DNA of 64,000 nt from Lacihabitans sp. CS3-21 (GTDB lineage: Bacteria; Bacteroidota; Bacteroidia; Cytophagales; Spirosomataceae). The number at the start of each line of letters is the position of its first letter. The stretch's first letter is position 1. The translations under genes and the position numbers were made by a program. Under the pieces are notes generated by a model. The model saw only the letters and a list, made by a program, of their open reading frames with translations. It was not told where the DNA came from and did no database searches. The stretch is taken from contig NZ_RJUD01000007.1 of assembly GCF_024343675.1 (NCBI RefSeq), positions 62,001-126,000 of the forward strand, written 5' to 3'. Of the stretch, positions 8,233-17,530 are shown piece after piece.

Positions 8233-10074
8233 ATGGAAAAATTAGACAAGAATTATATCATAGGTTTCATACTATTGTTCTTAATGTATGGCACTTACAT
8301 TTACTTTAACGACTCGCTTACACCGCCAGCTGAACCTGCAAAAAACACAGCTTCAGTGGCAAAAAAAGTAATAACAGACACCACTTCATCGAAAGTCATT
8401 TCGATTTCTGACAGTTCTTCGGTCAATATTGCTGAGCAACTGATCACTGCAGAGAATGAAAATATAAAGGTAACTATATCGAGCAAAGGTGCCAAAATAG
8501 TAAAAGTAGAGCTGAAAAATTATAAAACTTTTGATGCTTATAAGGCCAATAAAACCGAAAGCATGGTTTTATTTGATGGGAGTAACACTTCCTCTGATTT
8601 TCTACTTCCGACCAACGCTGGCGATATAAGTTTGAGTAAAATAAATTTTTCAGCCTCCAAAACTAATATCAGTGTAAAAGGAGATAAAGCCGAATCTGTA
8701 GTTTTTTCATTTCCAATTTCTGGAGGAAAAATAGAAAAAACATATACCATTTCGGGCAAAGGTTACGAAATCAAACAAGACCTCAAAACTGAAGGATTGT
8801 CTTCCGTTCTAAAAAATGCTCCTTCGACCATAATTTGGGAAAACCCGATGTTGGTTCTTGAAAATGATTTATCAGAAAACCGCAAAGCAGCCCAAATAAA
8901 CTATTTCGATAAAGAAGAAACATTTGAAGACTTAGGCCTCGGAAGTACTTCTGACGAAAACGAAACGGCAGATTTACCTGTAAAATGGTTTTCATTCAAG
9001 CAAAAGTATTTTACCTCAGGAGTGGTATCTGAAAATGGTTTCTTCGAAAAAGGGCAATTTGACTTAAAAACTCCTCAAGAAGATAGCTCAATCGTAAAAA
9101 TTGGAAAAATAACTGCACAGATTCCTTTTACAGATTTAAGTCAAAATAAGGTTTCGTTGAAATACTACTTCGGTCCAAATGACTTGGAGGCATTGAAGAG
9201 CGTCGGAAATGATTTTCAAAAAAACCTTTACTTGGGTTATGACATTGTAAAACCTGTAAACTTATATGTTTTTGTACCCCTATTCAATTGGGTAGAGTCG
9301 TTTATCACCAACTACGGCTTGCTAATCATCATCGTTGTTTTGATGATAAAAATCACTTTGACGCCACTTATTTACAAGTCTTACGTCAGTTCAGCTAAGA
9401 TGAGAGTTTTGGCACCAGAAATAGCCGCTATAAAAGAAAAGGTGGGTGATGATGCTGTGAAAGTTCAGCAAGAAACCATGAAATTATACCAACAAGTGGG
9501 CGTAAGTCCTTTAAGTGGATGTGTTCCTTTGTTGTTACAAATGCCTATTTTAATGTCTGTATTCTTCTTGTTTCCGAACATGTTGATGTTTAGACAAAAG
9601 AACTTTTTATGGGCAAATGACTTGTCAACTTACGATTCATTGATTAACTGGGGTTTTAACCTTCCGATTATTGGCCACCATATTAGTCTTTTTGTGGTAT
9701 TGATGACCATCTCATCTTTGGCTTTTACCTATTACAACAATCAAGTTACGCCCGACCAGCCAGGTCCAGTGGATATGAAGAAATTGTCTTACATATTCCC
9801 ATTGGTGTTTTTCTTTGTATTGAATAGTTTCCCTGCTGCATTGAGTTTCTATTATTTGGTTTCAAACGTAGTGACTATCGCTCAACAACTTATAGTTAGA
9901 AAATTTATTGATGAAGATAAGATTCTTACTATTCTTGAGAAGAATCGCAAAAACTATCACACAAAGCCCCAAAAGAAAAGCAAGTTTGGAGATTTCATCC
10001 AAAAACAGCTTCAAGCCTCTGAAGAAATGAAAAAGCAGAGCAGCGAATTAAAAAATTCAAGAAAAAAGAAATAA
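8233..10074 (+). CDS. yidC: membrane protein insertase YidC
   Basis: Inner-membrane insertase that works alone or with SecYEG. 613 residues, the long Gram-negative form. An N-terminal membrane helix (about 8-24) precedes a large periplasmic domain (about 60-340, beta-rich), followed by the Oxa1/YidC core: membrane helices starting at about 365, an amphipathic cytoplasmic hairpin (MRVLAPEIAAIKEKVGDDA..QQETMKLYQQVGVSPLSGC) and further helices to about 560. The tail is strongly basic (KNSRKKK), which helps ribosome contact. It is followed by a clear terminator at 10079-10119, so it is probably monocistronic. Confidence 0.97.
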   Translation: MEKLDKNYIIGFILLFLMYGTYIYFNDSLTPPAEPAKNTASVAKKVITDTTSSKVISISDSSSVNIAEQLITAENENIKVTISSKGAKIVKVELKNYKTFDAYKANKTESMVLFDGSNTSSDFLLPTNAGDISLSKINFSASKTNISVKGDKAESVVFSFPISGGKIEKTYTISGKGYEIKQDLKTEGLSSVLKNAPSTIIWENPMLVLENDLSENRKAAQINYFDKEETFEDLGLGSTSDENETADLPVKWFSFKQKYFTSGVVSENGFFEKGQFDLKTPQEDSSIVKIGKITAQIPFTDLSQNKVSLKYYFGPNDLEALKSVGNDFQKNLYLGYDIVKPVNLYVFVPLFNWVESFITNYGLLIIIVVLMIKITLTPLIYKSYVSSAKMRVLAPEIAAIKEKVGDDAVKVQQETMKLYQQVGVSPLSGCVPLLLQMPILMSVFFLFPNMLMFRQKNFLWANDLSTYDSLINWGFNLPIIGHHISLFVVLMTISSLAFTYYNNQVTPDQPGPVDMKKLSYIFPLVFFFVLNSFPAALSFYYLVSNVVTIAQQLIVRKFIDEDKILTILEKNRKNYHTKPQKKSKFGDFIQKQLQASEEMKKQSSELKNSRKKK

Positions 10075-10078
10075 ATAA

Positions 10079-10119
10079 ATGCTCTACAAGTTTTAGATTT
10101 GTAGGGCATTTTTTTTTAC
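10079..10119 (+). terminator. yidC terminator
   Basis: An 11-bp stem containing one G-U pair (ATGCTCTACAA / TTGTAGGGCAT) and a run of nine T starting at 10109, beginning 4 bases after the yidC stop codon. Confidence 0.85.
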
Positions 10120-10146
10120 TCCAAAATAGTATATCTCAACTTTATA

Positions 10147-11811
10147 ATGAAAAAAGTATTTGTCATAGTGTTGGGTTTGTTTTCGTCAGCATTTGGGCAA
10201 CAGTTAAATGACCAAGCTTATTTGATAGAATACAAAAAAGCTGTTCAACTCTTCGCCGACAGTCAGTATGATTTAGCGGGCCCGAAGTTTGCAAAGCTTT
10301 GTGAGAAGGAGTATGCCAATCCTATGGTGCCCTATGCTTATTTTTACAATGCATTGACTGCCAAAAACAAAGGAAATCTATACCAGAGCAGAGTCGTTTT
10401 TAGACAGTTATTTGAGAAATACTTTGATTGGGACAAAATAGATGAGGCAAGAATAATTTATGCTGAGTTGAATTTTGGAGAGAATTATTTTGAGGAAGGG
10501 CTTAAAAGCATCGAAGCCATTCAAGATAAAGAATTTGATGGAATTAAAAAAGGCATTCTTAACCAATACATTCCCAAGATAAAAAGTATTTCCACACTGA
10601 AAGAATTGTACTTCAAATTTCCAACACAAGAAGTACTTGCTAGAAATTTGGTTGAAAAAATCCAGGCGAATAGATACAATTCCAAGGATGATTTGGAGAT
10701 ATCTGACATGCTCACCAATAGGTTTAAGCTAAAAGAAATTCCTAAGAATATTGACGCTAAAAATAATAGTTCAAAGGAATTCTCTAATGAAGAAACCGCT
10801 AGACTTGATTTTGGCATACTATTGCCGTTTAATTTAAATGATTTAACAAACAGCGTAGGCTCAAATAAATACACGTATGAGCTTTATGAGGGAATGAAAA
10901 TTGCTGCAGAACAGCTAAAAAATAATGGTATAATTGTAAATCTTCATGCTTTTGATGTAAAAAAAACAAAAGAGGAGTTCCAAGCATTAGAAAAGAAAGA
11001 AGGTTTTAAAAACCTAGATTTATTTGTAGGACCACTTTATTCAGACCCAAACAATGAGGCAGTTTCTTTTGCATTGACGAACAAAATCATCCAAGTACAT
11101 CCCTTGTCAAACAACTTGGAATTGCTGAAAGACGGCAATAGTATTTTTTTAATGCAACCTTCGCATTTGCAACAATCCAAAAAAACAATAGAATACGTAT
11201 CTGGGTTAAATAAAAAAAAATCAGTGAGTATTTATTTCGGCAATGCGAAAAAGGACTCTCTTTTTGCAACTATATACCGATCTGAAGCTCTGAAAAAAGG
11301 ATATACCATAACCACTTTTAGGAAATTCAATGGTATGTTACAAAAACTGCTTCCTGAAGTTGGACATATTTTTTTGGCGACAGATAACAACCATGGCATA
11401 AGATTTTTACAAAGCGTTTCATTGAGTAAAATCACCACCGAGGTAATTTGTACGCCATCGTCTTTTGCTTGGGAAAAAACACCAGCTAGTTCATTAACAG
11501 AAAATGTTTCTTTGATTTATCCAGAGTTTGTTTCAAAAGAGAAAGAGCAAGTGCGGAACTTTGAAAAATTATTTCTAGAAAAAATGGCTACACAACCATC
11601 TTTCTATGCTTTTGCTGGGTATGATTTGGTTTACTTTTTTGGCAAAATGCTAAAAGACGGCAAAGATATATTTAAGCTAAATATAGAATCAGGAGCATAT
11701 GAAGACGATTATCTTTTAGGTGGTTTTGATTTTAGTGGAAAAATAAAAGAAAATGCAATAGTCCCAATTGTAAAATACAAAAACGACGTGTTTGAGGAGA
11801 TTTATAGATAA
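10147..11811 (+). CDS. secreted TPR plus periplasmic-binding-fold protein, LpoA-like layout
   Basis: 554 residues with a signal peptide (MKKVFVIVLGLFSSAFGQ). Residues 20-220 are helical TPR-like repeats (AVQLFADSQYDLAGPKFAKL..). From about 225 a type I periplasmic binding fold begins: LDFGILLPFNLND, YELYEGMKIAAEQL, LDLFVGPLYSDPNNEAVSFA, IFLMQPSHLQQSKKTIEYV and a late FAGYDLVYFFGKML. TPR followed by a binding-protein fold is the layout of LpoA, the outer-membrane activator of PBP1A in proteobacteria, but I see no lipobox here and sequence identity to LpoA is not evident. Many Bacteroidetes relatives carry a LysM domain; this one does not. It stops four bases before hemL, so the two are likely co-transcribed. 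Confidence 0.75.
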   Translation: MKKVFVIVLGLFSSAFGQQLNDQAYLIEYKKAVQLFADSQYDLAGPKFAKLCEKEYANPMVPYAYFYNALTAKNKGNLYQSRVVFRQLFEKYFDWDKIDEARIIYAELNFGENYFEEGLKSIEAIQDKEFDGIKKGILNQYIPKIKSISTLKELYFKFPTQEVLARNLVEKIQANRYNSKDDLEISDMLTNRFKLKEIPKNIDAKNNSSKEFSNEETARLDFGILLPFNLNDLTNSVGSNKYTYELYEGMKIAAEQLKNNGIIVNLHAFDVKKTKEEFQALEKKEGFKNLDLFVGPLYSDPNNEAVSFALTNKIIQVHPLSNNLELLKDGNSIFLMQPSHLQQSKKTIEYVSGLNKKKSVSIYFGNAKKDSLFATIYRSEALKKGYTITTFRKFNGMLQKLLPEVGHIFLATDNNHGIRFLQSVSLSKITTEVICTPSSFAWEKTPASSLTENVSLIYPEFVSKEKEQVRNFEKLFLEKMATQPSFYAFAGYDLVYFFGKMLKDGKDIFKLNIESGAYEDDYLLGGFDFSGKIKENAIVPIVKYKNDVFEEIYR

Positions 11812-11814
11812 AAA

Positions 11815-13113
11815 ATGAAAAACAAAAATAGTACAAAGCTTTTTGAAGAAGCAAAACAATATATTCCTGGTGGCGTTAATTCACCAGTTAGAGCATTTAA
11901 GTCCGTTGGCGGCAATCCACGTTTTATAAAAAGGGCAAAAGGTGCTTACCTCACTGATGAAGACAACAATAAATACATAGACATGATTGGTTCTTGGGGA
12001 CCAATGATTCTGGGTCACGCATTTGGTCCGATTGAAAACGAAGTAAGAAAAGCCGTAAAATCATCTTTCTCCTTTGGTGCACCTACCAAGAAAGAAGTTA
12101 CAATGGCCAAGTTGATTTGCGACTTGGTGCCTTCTGTAGAAATGGTCAGAATGGTCAATTCAGGAACCGAAGCGACCATGTCTGCGATTAGATTAGCAAG
12201 AGCTTATACCGGAAAAGACAAAATCATAAAATTTGAGGGGTGTTACCATGGTCATGGAGATGCATTTCTAATTTCCGCAGGTAGTGGAGCCATGAGTATG
12301 GGGCATCCAGATAGCCCAGGTGTAACCCAGGCAACTGCCAATGATACTTTGACCGTGCCTTATAACAATACTGAGGCTTTGAGTCAAATGATTAAGAAGA
12401 ATAAAGGTAAAATTGCAGGTTTGATTATAGAACCAGTGGTTGGCAACATGGGTTGTGTCTTGCCAAATCCAGGTTATCTTGAATTCATTCGAGAAATATG
12501 TACCAAAGAAGGCATTACCTTGATATTTGATGAAGTGATGACAGGCTTTAGGTTAGCACTAGGTGGTGCTCAAGAGCGTTTTAATGTTATTCCTGACCTT
12601 ACTACCATGGGTAAAATCATAGGTGGTGGAATGCCCGTAGGAGCTTATGGAGGAAAACGTGAAATTATGGAAATGGTGTCTCCATCGGGTCCAATGTATC
12701 AAGCTGGGACACTTTCTGGTAATCCAATTGCCATGTCTGCTGGTATAGAAATGCTTAAACATCTGAAGAAGCACAAAGAATTATATAAAGACCTAGATGA
12801 AGCTGGCTTAGAATTGGCAACTGGAATTAGAAAGTCATTAACTGAATTAGAATTTGATTACACCGTTAATCAATTGGGTTCTATGTATAGTTTGTTTTTT
12901 ACAAAGGAAAAGGTGGTAGACTATGACACCGCCAAAACTTGTGACACAAAATCTTTTGGTAAATACTTTAATAAAATGCTTGAAAGAGGCATCTACTTAG
13001 CCCCGAGCCAATTTGAGTCCTTGTTTGTTTCCACAAAAATCGATAGCAAGCTTATCAAAAAAGTATTGAAAGCCAATCACGAAAGTTTGAAAGAATTAAA
13101 AGCCAACAAATGA
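11815..13113 (+). CDS. hemL: glutamate-1-semialdehyde 2,1-aminomutase
   Basis: PLP enzyme that makes 5-aminolevulinate for haem from glutamate-1-semialdehyde. 432 residues, normal length. Family marks are IPGGVNSPVRAFK near the N-terminus, the NSGTEATM cofactor pocket (115-122), EGCYHGHGDAFL, IFDEVMTGFR (237-246) and the Schiff-base lysine K267 in TTMGKIIGGGMPVGAYGG. The downstream glycosyltransferase starts within its stop codon (ATGA, 4-base overlap), which points to coupled translation rather than a shared pathway. Confidence 0.97.
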   Translation: MKNKNSTKLFEEAKQYIPGGVNSPVRAFKSVGGNPRFIKRAKGAYLTDEDNNKYIDMIGSWGPMILGHAFGPIENEVRKAVKSSFSFGAPTKKEVTMAKLICDLVPSVEMVRMVNSGTEATMSAIRLARAYTGKDKIIKFEGCYHGHGDAFLISAGSGAMSMGHPDSPGVTQATANDTLTVPYNNTEALSQMIKKNKGKIAGLIIEPVVGNMGCVLPNPGYLEFIREICTKEGITLIFDEVMTGFRLALGGAQERFNVIPDLTTMGKIIGGGMPVGAYGGKREIMEMVSPSGPMYQAGTLSGNPIAMSAGIEMLKHLKKHKELYKDLDEAGLELATGIRKSLTELEFDYTVNQLGSMYSLFFTKEKVVDYDTAKTCDTKSFGKYFNKMLERGIYLAPSQFESLFVSTKIDSKLIKKVLKANHESLKELKANK

Positions 13114-14075
13114 TCAAATACTCTGTCGTAGTTCCGATTTATAATCGACCAAAAGAACTTGATGAGCTATTAGAAAGCCTAACATTACAAGAGTTTACTG
13201 ATTTTGAGGTAATCATTATAGAGGATGGTTCCAGTATTTCAAGCGAACATATTGCGAAAAAATATCAATCTTTGCTTAAACTTCTATATTTCTCAAAGTC
13301 AAATGAAGGTCAAGGTTTTGGAAGAAATTTTGGTGTAAAATATGCCTCAGGAGAATTTTTAATATTCTTCGATTCTGATGTAATTGTCCCAAAAGAATAT
13401 TTTAAAACAGTTGACGCTTACTTAGAAGACCACAAAATAGATGCATTTGGTGGAGAAGATAAAGCTTCTGATGATTTTAGTGATTTCCAAAAAGCATTGA
13501 GTTATTCAATGACTTCTGTTTTAACAACGGGCGGAATAAGAAATAAAAATCAAAATGCTGGAGGCAACTATCAAATTAGAAGCTACAATTGTGGTATCAA
13601 ATCTGAATTGTTTCGCGAAATTGGAGGTTTCAAAAAGACCAACATGGGTGAAGACATGGAGCTAAATAATAGGCTGGAAAAGCTTCAAGTTTTAAAACGT
13701 CTCATTCCCAATGCATTCGTATATCATAAAAGAAGAGGAGATTTTAAAAGTTTTTTTAAGCAAATATTTAGTTTTGGCAGAACGAGAGTTCAGCTTAAGA
13801 ACATGTATGGAATCTCCATAAAAATCGTGCATCTGTTCCCCGTCGGCTTTGTTTTATTTACATTATTTGCAGTCTTATTAATTACCTTTAATACTGACTA
13901 TAGGTACCTCCCGATTGGTTTATTGAGTTTATATTTTGGAGCTATTTTTGTCCATAGTACAGTGAGTACACTAAACCTAAAGGTTGGTTTTCTTTCTACA
14001 ATAGCTTCCTTTATTCAACATCTAGCTTACGGATTGGGTTTTTTGAAAGAGGTGCTTTTTCCAAATAAGAAATAA
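13110..14075 (+). CDS. family 2 glycosyltransferase with C-terminal membrane helices
   Basis: 321 residues. The GT-A fold is shown by YSVVVPIYNRPKELDELLES at the start, EDGSS as nucleotide-binding motif, FFDSDVIVP as the DxD metal motif and MGEDMELNNRL as the later acceptor/catalytic motif. Two or three hydrophobic helices at about 245-310 anchor it to the inner membrane. Substrate is unknown; proteins of this kind act in capsule, O-antigen or lipid glycosylation. Its last 65 bases overlap a convergent zinc-ribbon gene. Confidence 0.88.
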   Translation: MIKYSVVVPIYNRPKELDELLESLTLQEFTDFEVIIIEDGSSISSEHIAKKYQSLLKLLYFSKSNEGQGFGRNFGVKYASGEFLIFFDSDVIVPKEYFKTVDAYLEDHKIDAFGGEDKASDDFSDFQKALSYSMTSVLTTGGIRNKNQNAGGNYQIRSYNCGIKSELFREIGGFKKTNMGEDMELNNRLEKLQVLKRLIPNAFVYHKRRGDFKSFFKQIFSFGRTRVQLKNMYGISIKIVHLFPVGFVLFTLFAVLLITFNTDYRYLPIGLLSLYFGAIFVHSTVSTLNLKVGFLSTIASFIQHLAYGLGFLKEVLFPNKK

Positions 14076-14307
14076 GATTTAAGTCTGTCTTTAGATTTTT
14101 TACATTTTCAGTAACCGGCGGGTACCAATTTAAATGCAGTGTGATGCTTTTACAGTCAGGCTGTAAGCATTCTGTAAATTCATGAATATAGCCACAATGA
14201 GGACATTTACCGATATTGACAAAATGATTGAAACGCTCTCCGCAGAAACACGACCATTCTTGGTGGTCAGTTGGAGGAGTTTTACAATCTGGACAAATAG
14301 CTGACAT
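14011..14307 (-). CDS. small zinc-ribbon protein
   Basis: 98 residues. Four cysteine pairs are arranged as CPDC near residue 5, CFC at 20-22 followed by GERFNHF, CPHCGY at 34-39 and a CLQPDC knuckle, so two treble-clef or zinc-ribbon sites are likely. There is no signal peptide. Function unknown. The 3' end overlaps the convergent glycosyltransferase by 65 bases, with the cysteine-rich part lying outside the overlap, which supports the gene being real. A minus-strand TATTTTTG at 14327-14334 could be its -7 element. Confidence 0.7.
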   Translation of the reverse strand: MSAICPDCKTPPTDHQEWSCFCGERFNHFVNIGKCPHCGYIHEFTECLQPDCKSITLHLNWYPPVTENVKNLKTDLNLISYLEKAPLSKNPIRKLDVE

Positions 14308-14395
14308 TATTATAGGTTAAGGTATACAAAAATAGCTTTTTTAGGCGATTTTTGTAAATAAATTAAATTAAAGTTTTAGGAAATTAGCGAAGAAT

Positions 14396-16153
14396 TTGAA
14401 ACCATCTGAAACAGAAAAAAAAATTATTGATTATCAAATACTTAAGCGGTTGTTTGGCTTCTTAATGCCTTACAAATCAAAATTTGCTCTTCTAGTATTT
14501 CTGATAATTCTTGGGGCTGTGCTCGCTCCTGCCCTTCCCTTGATGATACAAACTACTATTGACGGCCCAATAGCCCAAGGAGACTTTAGTAAACTGGCTC
14601 TTTATTTGGGCATCATGGTCATAATTTTAGTTTTAAATTCAATCATTTCCTATTTTAACACTTATGAAGCTGGATGGCTAAGTCAACAAATCATTCATGA
14701 TATAAGACAACAGGTATTTGATAAAATCATTCGTTTAAAATTAAAATACTACGACCAAACACCTATTGGTAAGTTAGTTACACGAACCATTTCTGACGTC
14801 GAATCATTATCCGAAGTTTTTAGCTCAGGTTTTGCTGCTATTGCGGGTGATTTTTTACAGTTGATACTGATTATATCGGTCATGTTCTATCTCGATTGGA
14901 AACTTACGCTAATTAGCATAAGCACTATACCACTCTTACTGATTAGTACTTATGTGTTTAAAGAAAAAGTAAAAAAATCTTTTAATCAAGTAAGAAATGC
15001 CGTGGCTAATCTGAACTCATTTGTACAAGAACGAATTTCAGGAATGAGTATCATACAGATTTTCAATGTGCAACAGCAAGAAAACGCCAAGTTTAAGACC
15101 TTGAATATCGAGCATAGAAACGCCAACATAAAATCCATTCTATATTATTCCGTATATTTTCCTGTTGCAGATGTTATTTCAGCCTTGGGGGTTGGACTAA
15201 TTGTGTGGTATGGAGCTCAAGGGTTAATAAACCATGAAGTAAGTTATGGCACAATAACTGCATTCATTATGTTTATCAATCAGTTTTTTAGGCCTATTAG
15301 AATGATTGCGGACAGAATAAACACCCTTCAAATGGGCGTGGTAAGTGTTTCGAGAATCATAGAAATATTGGATGACGAAGAAAATATAGAACAGAAAGGT
15401 TTAGAAAAAAGAGAAATTCGGGGGGAAGTTAGTTTCAAAAATGTATGGTTTGCCTACATAGACGAACAATGGGTTTTGAAAAATCTGAATTTTGATGCAA
15501 AAATTGGTGAATCTGTAGCATTTGTAGGAGCAACTGGGGCAGGCAAAACCTCTATAATTAGTTTACTAAATGGCTTCTATAATATCAACCAGGGTGAAAT
15601 CCTGATAGACCAGCACAATATTTCGAAATGGAATCTCGAAAATTTGAGAAGTCAGATTGGGGTGGTTTTGCAAGATGTCTTTCTATTTAAAGGAAGTATT
15701 GCAGAAAACTTAAGAATGGGCGACAAAAACATCACCGATGAAATGATCATCAATGCAGCTAAAGAAGTTGGAGTCGATGAATTTATTAATCGACTGCCGG
15801 GAGGTTATGCGTATGAAGTTATGGAACGTGGTGCGACACTATCAATGGGACAAAGACAGCTATTGTCTTTTGTTAGGGTTTTGTTACAAAATCCTAAAAT
15901 AATAATTCTCGATGAAGCTACCTCATCCATTGATTCTGAATCCGAAGAACTTATTCAAAACGCCATTGAAAAGCTTATGAAAAATCGAACTTCTATTGTG
16001 ATCGCACACCGGTTAAGCACAATACAGAAGGCCAATAAGATCATTTTACTTGAAAAAGGAGAGATAAAAGAAGTTGGCACGCATCAAGAGCTTCTCGCTT
16101 TAGATGGATTATATAAAAAATTATACGAAATTCAGTTTTCTGAAACTACCTAA
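14396..16153 (+). CDS. ABC exporter, MsbA/YheI type half-transporter
   Basis: 585 residues: a six-helix transmembrane domain (about 25-320) fused to an ATP-binding domain. The nucleotide domain has Walker A GATGAGKTS, a Q-loop (IGVVLQDVFLFKG), signature LSMGQRQL, Walker B IIILDEATSSID and the H-loop IVIAHRLST. The chosen start is TTG at 14396, preceded by GCGAAGAA; the next in-frame ATG lies about 23 residues in, at the edge of the first helix, and would remove the conserved cytoplasmic lead (DYQILKRLFGFL). It probably works as a homodimer or with a partner encoded elsewhere. The substrate is unknown; lipid or drug export fits the family. Confidence 0.9.
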   Translation: MKPSETEKKIIDYQILKRLFGFLMPYKSKFALLVFLIILGAVLAPALPLMIQTTIDGPIAQGDFSKLALYLGIMVIILVLNSIISYFNTYEAGWLSQQIIHDIRQQVFDKIIRLKLKYYDQTPIGKLVTRTISDVESLSEVFSSGFAAIAGDFLQLILIISVMFYLDWKLTLISISTIPLLLISTYVFKEKVKKSFNQVRNAVANLNSFVQERISGMSIIQIFNVQQQENAKFKTLNIEHRNANIKSILYYSVYFPVADVISALGVGLIVWYGAQGLINHEVSYGTITAFIMFINQFFRPIRMIADRINTLQMGVVSVSRIIEILDDEENIEQKGLEKREIRGEVSFKNVWFAYIDEQWVLKNLNFDAKIGESVAFVGATGAGKTSIISLLNGFYNINQGEILIDQHNISKWNLENLRSQIGVVLQDVFLFKGSIAENLRMGDKNITDEMIINAAKEVGVDEFINRLPGGYAYEVMERGATLSMGQRQLLSFVRVLLQNPKIIILDEATSSIDSESEELIQNAIEKLMKNRTSIVIAHRLSTIQKANKIILLEKGEIKEVGTHQELLALDGLYKKLYEIQFSETT

Positions 16154-16272
16154 TATTCAGTATTTTATGATTTTTTTGGCTACTGAAAATAAATTTAAAA
16201 AAAAAATTATAAATATTTTCTTCTAAAAGTGGCACGAGAATTGGAGTGTAGTTATCAAAAAATATACTACCC

Positions 16273-17472
16273 ATGTTACAGGAAAAAAATAAAACTCTCT
16301 TTACTCTCGCTTTCGCACTATTGGTGGCGGTTTCGGCAATGGGCCAAGTTTCAAAGAAATTCTCAGCGGGCTTTAAATACTCCGATGGGTTTTCAAAAAT
16401 CATGTTGAATGGCAAATATGGCTTTATAAACAAAGAAGGTTCTTTAGCCATACCATGTGTATTCGATTATTCAAATGATTTCTCCAACAACTATGCGATT
16501 GTCCGTAACGGCAAGAAATACGCAATAATTAGTTCAACTGGACTACCTATTGTAGATTTCAAATATGAATACCTTGAAAATTTTTCAAATGGTTTGGCAC
16601 TTTTCAAACAAAATGGAAAGTTTGGATTTGTAGATCAAAAAGGAGTTGAATTAGTCAGTCCAGAATACGACTTTGCAACAAGTTTTTCAGAAGGATTGGC
16701 ACTGGTTGAAAAAAATGGAAAAATTGGATTTATTGATAACAAAGGCAAAGTAGTAATCGATATCAAATATGACTTTGGTAGCTCATTTATCGAAGGCCTT
16801 GCTTTAATTAAAGTAAATAACAAATTTGGTTATATCAATACTAAGGGTGTTACGGTTATTGATCCAATCTATGAGTCAGCCACAGCATTTAGTGAAGGTT
16901 TAGCTTCAGTAAAGCTCAATGGAAAATTTGGAATTATTAATAAAAAAGTAAAATCTATTGTCGATTTCGAATATACAAATATTACGCCTTTCAAAAATGG
17001 TCTTGCGGTATTTGAAAAGGATGGAAATTTCGGTTTAATTGACAACAAAGGAAATATTACAGCTCAAAACTTTCAATACGTCGAGGACTCTTCAGAAGGT
17101 TTATTTGGTTTTAAAAAGTTTGGATTATGGGGTTTCATGGATAACAAAGGTGAAACTATTGTTGAACCTATTTTCGAAAACATTAGAGCATTTTCAAATG
17201 GCATGGCGGTTGTAAGTGTGAACAAAAAATATGGCTATATAGATCAAAAAGGTAAGCTAGTTGTACCCATCATTTTTGACAATGCGATAGATTACTCAGA
17301 AGGTTTGGGGGCTGTTAAATACAGAGATACTTACTTGTTCTTAGATCAAAATGCTAGAGAACGAATAGAAATTTCAAGAAGCTTGCATAACCAAGATAAA
17401 ATTATGGTAAAAGTACTAGATGAAGACTCTGCCAAAAAAGATGCCTTTATTACGAGTATTGATTTAGATTAA
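16273..17472 (+). CDS. secreted WG-repeat protein
   Basis: 399 residues with a signal peptide ending SAMGQ at about 24. The rest is nine near-regular repeats of about 34 residues (roughly 45-350) with the pattern NGKFGFID-KG--VI---YD-A--FSEGLALV, plus a partial tenth, which is the WG beta-propeller/solenoid family. Such proteins are widespread in Bacteroidetes, usually extracytoplasmic, with no agreed function; binding to protein or glycan is assumed. The final 60 residues leave the repeat pattern. Transcription ends at the hairpin 17499-17530. Confidence 0.85.
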   Translation: MLQEKNKTLFTLAFALLVAVSAMGQVSKKFSAGFKYSDGFSKIMLNGKYGFINKEGSLAIPCVFDYSNDFSNNYAIVRNGKKYAIISSTGLPIVDFKYEYLENFSNGLALFKQNGKFGFVDQKGVELVSPEYDFATSFSEGLALVEKNGKIGFIDNKGKVVIDIKYDFGSSFIEGLALIKVNNKFGYINTKGVTVIDPIYESATAFSEGLASVKLNGKFGIINKKVKSIVDFEYTNITPFKNGLAVFEKDGNFGLIDNKGNITAQNFQYVEDSSEGLFGFKKFGLWGFMDNKGETIVEPIFENIRAFSNGMAVVSVNKKYGYIDQKGKLVVPIIFDNAIDYSEGLGAVKYRDTYLFLDQNARERIEISRSLHNQDKIMVKVLDEDSAKKDAFITSIDLD

Positions 17473-17498
17473 AATTTATATTTTCCTGAATATATATA

Positions 17499-17530
17499 AT
17501 CACCTAAGCAATAGCTTAGGTGATTTTTTA
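17499..17530 (+). terminator. terminator between convergent genes
   Basis: An 11-bp perfect stem (ATCACCTAAGC / GCTTAGGTGAT) with loop AATA and a T-run on the plus strand. It serves the WG-repeat gene; in the other direction the stem is followed only by a mixed AT stretch, so it may act weakly for the convergent peptidase gene as well. Confidence 0.8.
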
